Assembly: GCA_001898465.1 (NCBI GenBank)
Contig: MKTX01000007.1
Location: forward strand, 62,001 to 126,000
Direction: 5' to 3'
DNA length: 64,000 nucleotides
Origin: Sphingobacteriales bacterium 39-19
GTDB lineage: Bacteria; Bacteroidota; Bacteroidia; Chitinophagales; Chitinophagaceae
Shown here: in pieces, positions 61,383 to 64,000 of the stretch
Layout of the letters: the number at the start of each line of letters is the position of its first letter
Numbering within the stretch: position 1 is the first letter of the stretch
Position numbers and translations under genes: made by a program
The notes under the pieces: model-generated
Database searches by the model: none
Told to the model about the DNA's origin: nothing
The model's input: only the letters and a program-made list of their open reading frames with translations

Positions 61383-62939
61383 TTATTTTGTACCCATTCT
61401 TATTACCGGGATTATCATTTCTTCCAGGCTAATACCGCCATGCTGAAAAGTGTTTTTATAATAGTTTACAAAATGATTGTAATTATTGGGGTAGCAAAGA
61501 AAGATATCGCCTTTTGCGAATATGTAGGATGAGTTTACATTGGGTACCGGCAAGCCGGCTTCTTTTGGATCACGGAATGCCAGCACATCTTTTTCTTCAT
61601 AATTCAGGTTCCTGCCATGTTTATACCGCAGGTTGGCCGTTGTTTGTTTATCTCCAATAACTTTAGCAGGCGTTTTTACCCGGGTGCTGCCATGATCGGT
61701 AGCGATAATTACATTTATATTTTTATCAGCCACTTTCTTTAGGGCCTGGTTTAAAGGGCTGTGTTCAAACCAGCTCTGGGTAAGGCTTCTGTAACTCGTT
61801 TCGTCTCCGGCCAGTTCTTTTAAAACTTCCATTTCGGTACGGGCATGGCTTAGCATATCTACAAAATTATATACGATTACATTAAAATCGTTTTGCAGCA
61901 TATTATGCATATTGTCTACTAATTTTTGACCATCCTGGTTATTGGTAATTTTTGTATATGAAAATTTTAGCTCTCCTTTGCCGGCCCGTTTTAATTGTGC
62001 TTTTAAAAATTCTTCTTCATACAGGTTTTTTCCTCCTTCTTCATCATCATTTTTCCACTGGCTGCTAAATTGCTTTTCTATTTCGATTGGCATTAACCCG
62101 GAAAAGATGGCATTGCGTGCATATTGTGTGGCTGTAGGAAGTATTGAGTAAAAAGTATCTTCTTCATAAATTCTAAAGCTGGCAGCAAATAAGGGTTCAA
62201 TGGCTTTCCACTGGTCAAAACGTAAATTATCAATTAAAACAAAAAAAAGGGGTTTGCCTTTTTCCAGGTGTGGCAATACTTTATACTTAAGCAGGGTATT
62301 GCTCATGATGGGCGCTTCGGTGCTTTTGGGAGATATCCACTTTGCATAGTTTTTAGAAATAAACTTAAAAAACTCGTTATTAGCTTCCTGCTTTTGAGTA
62401 TAAAAAACTTCCTGCATTTCGGGGCTGTCGCTTTTTTGAATTTCTAGTTCCCAATACACTAATTTACGATACAGTTCCATCCATTCATTATAATCAGGAT
62501 TATCATTAAGAGCCATAAATAAACTCCTGAATTCCTGCTGGTAGGCAGATGTGGTTTTCTCTGCAATGAGCCGTTTATTGTCAATTAATTTTTTTAAACT
62601 TAATAATACCTGGCTTGGATTTACGGGTTTTATTAAATAATCGCTTATCTGGCTGCCAATCGCATCGTCCATAATATTTTCTGCTTCATTTTTGGTAATC
62701 AAAACCACGGGCAGGGTACTTTTATTCTCTTTAATTTGTTGCAGGGTTTGCAAACCGGTGATGCCGGGCATGGTCTCATCCAGTAAAACCACATCCACAA
62801 TATTTTCTTTTACATATTCTACCGCATCATACCCATTTGTTTTAGTGGCAACTTCGTACCCCTTATTTTCTAAGAATAAAATTTGCGAAGTAAGGCTGTC
62901 TATTTCATCATCTACCCAAAGTATTTTAGCTAAACTCAT
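61383..62939 (-). CDS. porX: PorX-type response regulator with PglZ/alkaline-phosphatase-like domain
   Basis: 518 residues. Receiver domain first: LWVDDEIDSL, phosphorylation site VVLLDETMPGITG, VLITKN, SDYLIKPVNPSQV; a helical linker to about residue 210; then a PglZ-type domain: FFVLIDNLRFDQWKAIEPLF, STR-type nucleophile region LPTATQYARNAIFSG, NVIIATDHGSTRV and HGRNL. This is the T9SS regulator architecture; PorX acts with PorY and the sigma factor SigP to control type IX secretion genes. No T9SS structural gene is in the window. Confidence 0.9.
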   Translation of the reverse strand: MSLAKILWVDDEIDSLTSQILFLENKGYEVATKTNGYDAVEYVKENIVDVVLLDETMPGITGLQTLQQIKENKSTLPVVLITKNEAENIMDDAIGSQISDYLIKPVNPSQVLLSLKKLIDNKRLIAEKTTSAYQQEFRSLFMALNDNPDYNEWMELYRKLVYWELEIQKSDSPEMQEVFYTQKQEANNEFFKFISKNYAKWISPKSTEAPIMSNTLLKYKVLPHLEKGKPLFFVLIDNLRFDQWKAIEPLFAASFRIYEEDTFYSILPTATQYARNAIFSGLMPIEIEKQFSSQWKNDDEEGGKNLYEEEFLKAQLKRAGKGELKFSYTKITNNQDGQKLVDNMHNMLQNDFNVIVYNFVDMLSHARTEMEVLKELAGDETSYRSLTQSWFEHSPLNQALKKVADKNINVIIATDHGSTRVKTPAKVIGDKQTTANLRYKHGRNLNYEEKDVLAFRDPKEAGLPVPNVNSSYIFAKGDIFLCYPNNYNHFVNYYKNTFQHGGISLEEMIIPVIRMGTK

Positions 62940-63091
62940 ATTTCATGGAATTTATGGCTCATCTTTATAATTAAAGTGAAAGCAAGAAAAGCAAAAGAAC
63001 CAGTACCTGCAAATTTAATTTTTTAAAAAGATGCTGTGTAGCTTTACCTCACTTTGTAATACTTTTAACATATATCAACGAGCTTTGCAAA

Positions 63092-64000
63092 ATGGCATTT
63101 CATAAAATTATAAATGACCCGGTATATGGGTTCATCAGCATTGATGATGTGCTCATCAGTGATATTATTGCACATCCCTATTATCAAAGGTTAAGGCGCA
63201 TTCACCAGATGGCGATGGCACATTTGGTGTACCCCGGGGCCGTACACAGCCGTTTACATCATTCCCTGGGAGCGTATCATTTAATGCGGTGTGCATTGCA
63301 GGAATTATTGAGTAAAGGCGTGGATATTACAAAAGAAGAAGAACAAGCAGCAAAGATTGCCATTTTATTGCACGATATTGGCCATGGGCCTTACTCACAT
63401 GCCCTGGAACATGTACTTGCAGAAAATATGCATCATGAAGAAATTTCTTTGTTGCTTATGAAAGAATTAAATGAGCAATACGGGGGCAGGCTACAAATGG
63501 CGCTTGATATTTTTACCGGCAGTTATAAAAAGAAATTTTTACACCAGTTGGTTTCCGGGCAATTGGATGTTGACAGGATGGATTACCTAACAAGAGATAG
63601 CTTTTTTACCGGGGTAAACGAAGGGGTAATTGCTTATGACCGAATTTTAAAAATGCTTACAGTACACCAGGGGGAACTTATGGTAGAAGAGAAAGGAATA
63701 TATTCAATAGAGAAATTTTTAGTGGCCAGGCGATTAATGTATTGGCAGGTGTATTTGCATAAAACGGTTTTAAGTGCAGAGCAAATGCTGCAACGTATTA
63801 TTAAAAGAGCCCGGTTGGTAAATGCCCAATGCCAGCAACCCCTCAATCGTTTTATACATGAGCCATTGCAGAATATCACCCTGCAGCAGTTTTGCAGTAT
63901 TGATGATGTGGATGTGATGATGGCTATAAAAAGTTGGTGCCACGCAGAAGATAAAGTGTTATCCTTATTATGCAAAGGCATTGTAGACCGGCAATTGCTT
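63092..64000 (+). CDS. HD domain phosphohydrolase (runs off the window)
   Basis: 303 codons from ATG 63092 without a stop. N-terminus DPVYGFISIDDVLISDIIAHP and YYQRLRRIHQMAMAHLVYPGAVHSRLHHSLGAYHL (first His), then the HD motif AILLHDIGHGPYSHALEH and VSGQLDVDRMDYLTRDSFFTGV (last Asp). This is the dNTPase/YdhJ-like HD family. Divergent from porX; in relatives this gene is often followed by lpxD (recollection), which would lie beyond the window. Confidence 0.9.
   Translation, partial: MAFHKIINDPVYGFISIDDVLISDIIAHPYYQRLRRIHQMAMAHLVYPGAVHSRLHHSLGAYHLMRCALQELLSKGVDITKEEEQAAKIAILLHDIGHGPYSHALEHVLAENMHHEEISLLLMKELNEQYGGRLQMALDIFTGSYKKKFLHQLVSGQLDVDRMDYLTRDSFFTGVNEGVIAYDRILKMLTVHQGELMVEEKGIYSIEKFLVARRLMYWQVYLHKTVLSAEQMLQRIIKRARLVNAQCQQPLNRFIHEPLQNITLQQFCSIDDVDVMMAIKSWCHAEDKVLSLLCKGIVDRQLL

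Noticed and set aside
1-64000. tRNA, rRNA and CRISPR arrays
   Set aside because: No cloverleaf with a TTCNANNC-type arm, no rRNA core sequence and no regularly spaced repeat-spacer series was seen.

Overview
The window reads as chromosomal DNA of a Bacteroidota bacterium, most likely of the Chitinophagaceae (inference from gene content; no search was run). Reasons: a PorX-type response regulator fused to a PglZ/alkaline-phosphatase-like domain, TAnnTTTG promoter boxes with a TTTG-N19 partner, an rsfS-ftsH-LUD gene order, a stand-alone C-terminal transketolase subunit, DUF2911 and TIGR02757 proteins, a tricorn-like S41 protease, and AT-rich intergenes with weak Shine-Dalgarno signals.

Layout. 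1-9.9 kb: metabolic and hypothetical genes (alpha/beta hydrolase end, ACP phosphodiesterase-like protein, two DUF2911 proteins, asparagine synthetase, PLP trans-sulfuration enzyme, TIGR02757 protein, fatty acid hydroxylase-type protein, FAH-family enzyme, flavin reductase-like protein). 10-10.7 kb: a short lipoprotein gene with a poly-C tract after its start codon. 10.7-32.7 kb: housekeeping genes (alaS, two M23 peptidases, MerR regulator, a GGCT-lpxH-propeller-mscS operon, rsfS-ftsH-LUD, birA, bcp, carB, S41 protease). 32.7-37.4 kb: an accessory island. 37.4-47.2 kb: transketolase C-half, galE, and a phosphate block (Pit transporter, DUF47, porin O/P, TonB receptor, beta-helix lipoprotein). 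47.3-49.8 kb: a second locus of the same accessory lipoprotein family. 49.9-64 kb: recQ, LTA-synthase-like sulfatase, HerA-like ATPase, M16 peptidase pair, orphan OmpR-type regulator, MBL phosphodiesterase, porX and an HD-domain protein running off the end.

The most unusual content is a modular lipoprotein family at 10.15, 32.88 and 49.8 kb. Members share a leader ending in CKKMD. The two long members also share an N-terminal domain and a Gly/Pro/Cys linker ending in a CPPxTGGPGWxPI motif, followed by a variable C-terminal domain, and each is followed at once by a small gene with its own signal peptide. Two members start ATG-AAA-TTT-AA and then hit a poly-C run (7 C and 9 C). Both are out of frame by the same amount, and one extra C would restore a complete lipoprotein signal peptide in each, as expected for slipped-strand phase variation. 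An undercalled homopolymer is the rival explanation. Downstream lie orphan C-terminal cassettes: at 35.76 kb a copy of the linker (123 bp, 8 differences, 7 of them silent) joined to a different, HExxH-containing C-terminus, and at 47.36 kb a 192-bp copy of part of the resident C-terminus with a different tail. The first island is bracketed by a 41-bp perfect direct repeat (a duplicated terminator) and contains a decayed HUH transposase between two palindromes. This is the layout of polymorphic-toxin or antigenic-variation loci; toxin function is an inference.

A second notable signal is an array of five hexamers at exact 11-bp steps (42845-42894), placed 9 bp upstream of a TACCTTTG box in front of the TonB receptor, next to phosphate-uptake genes: a strong PHO-box candidate.
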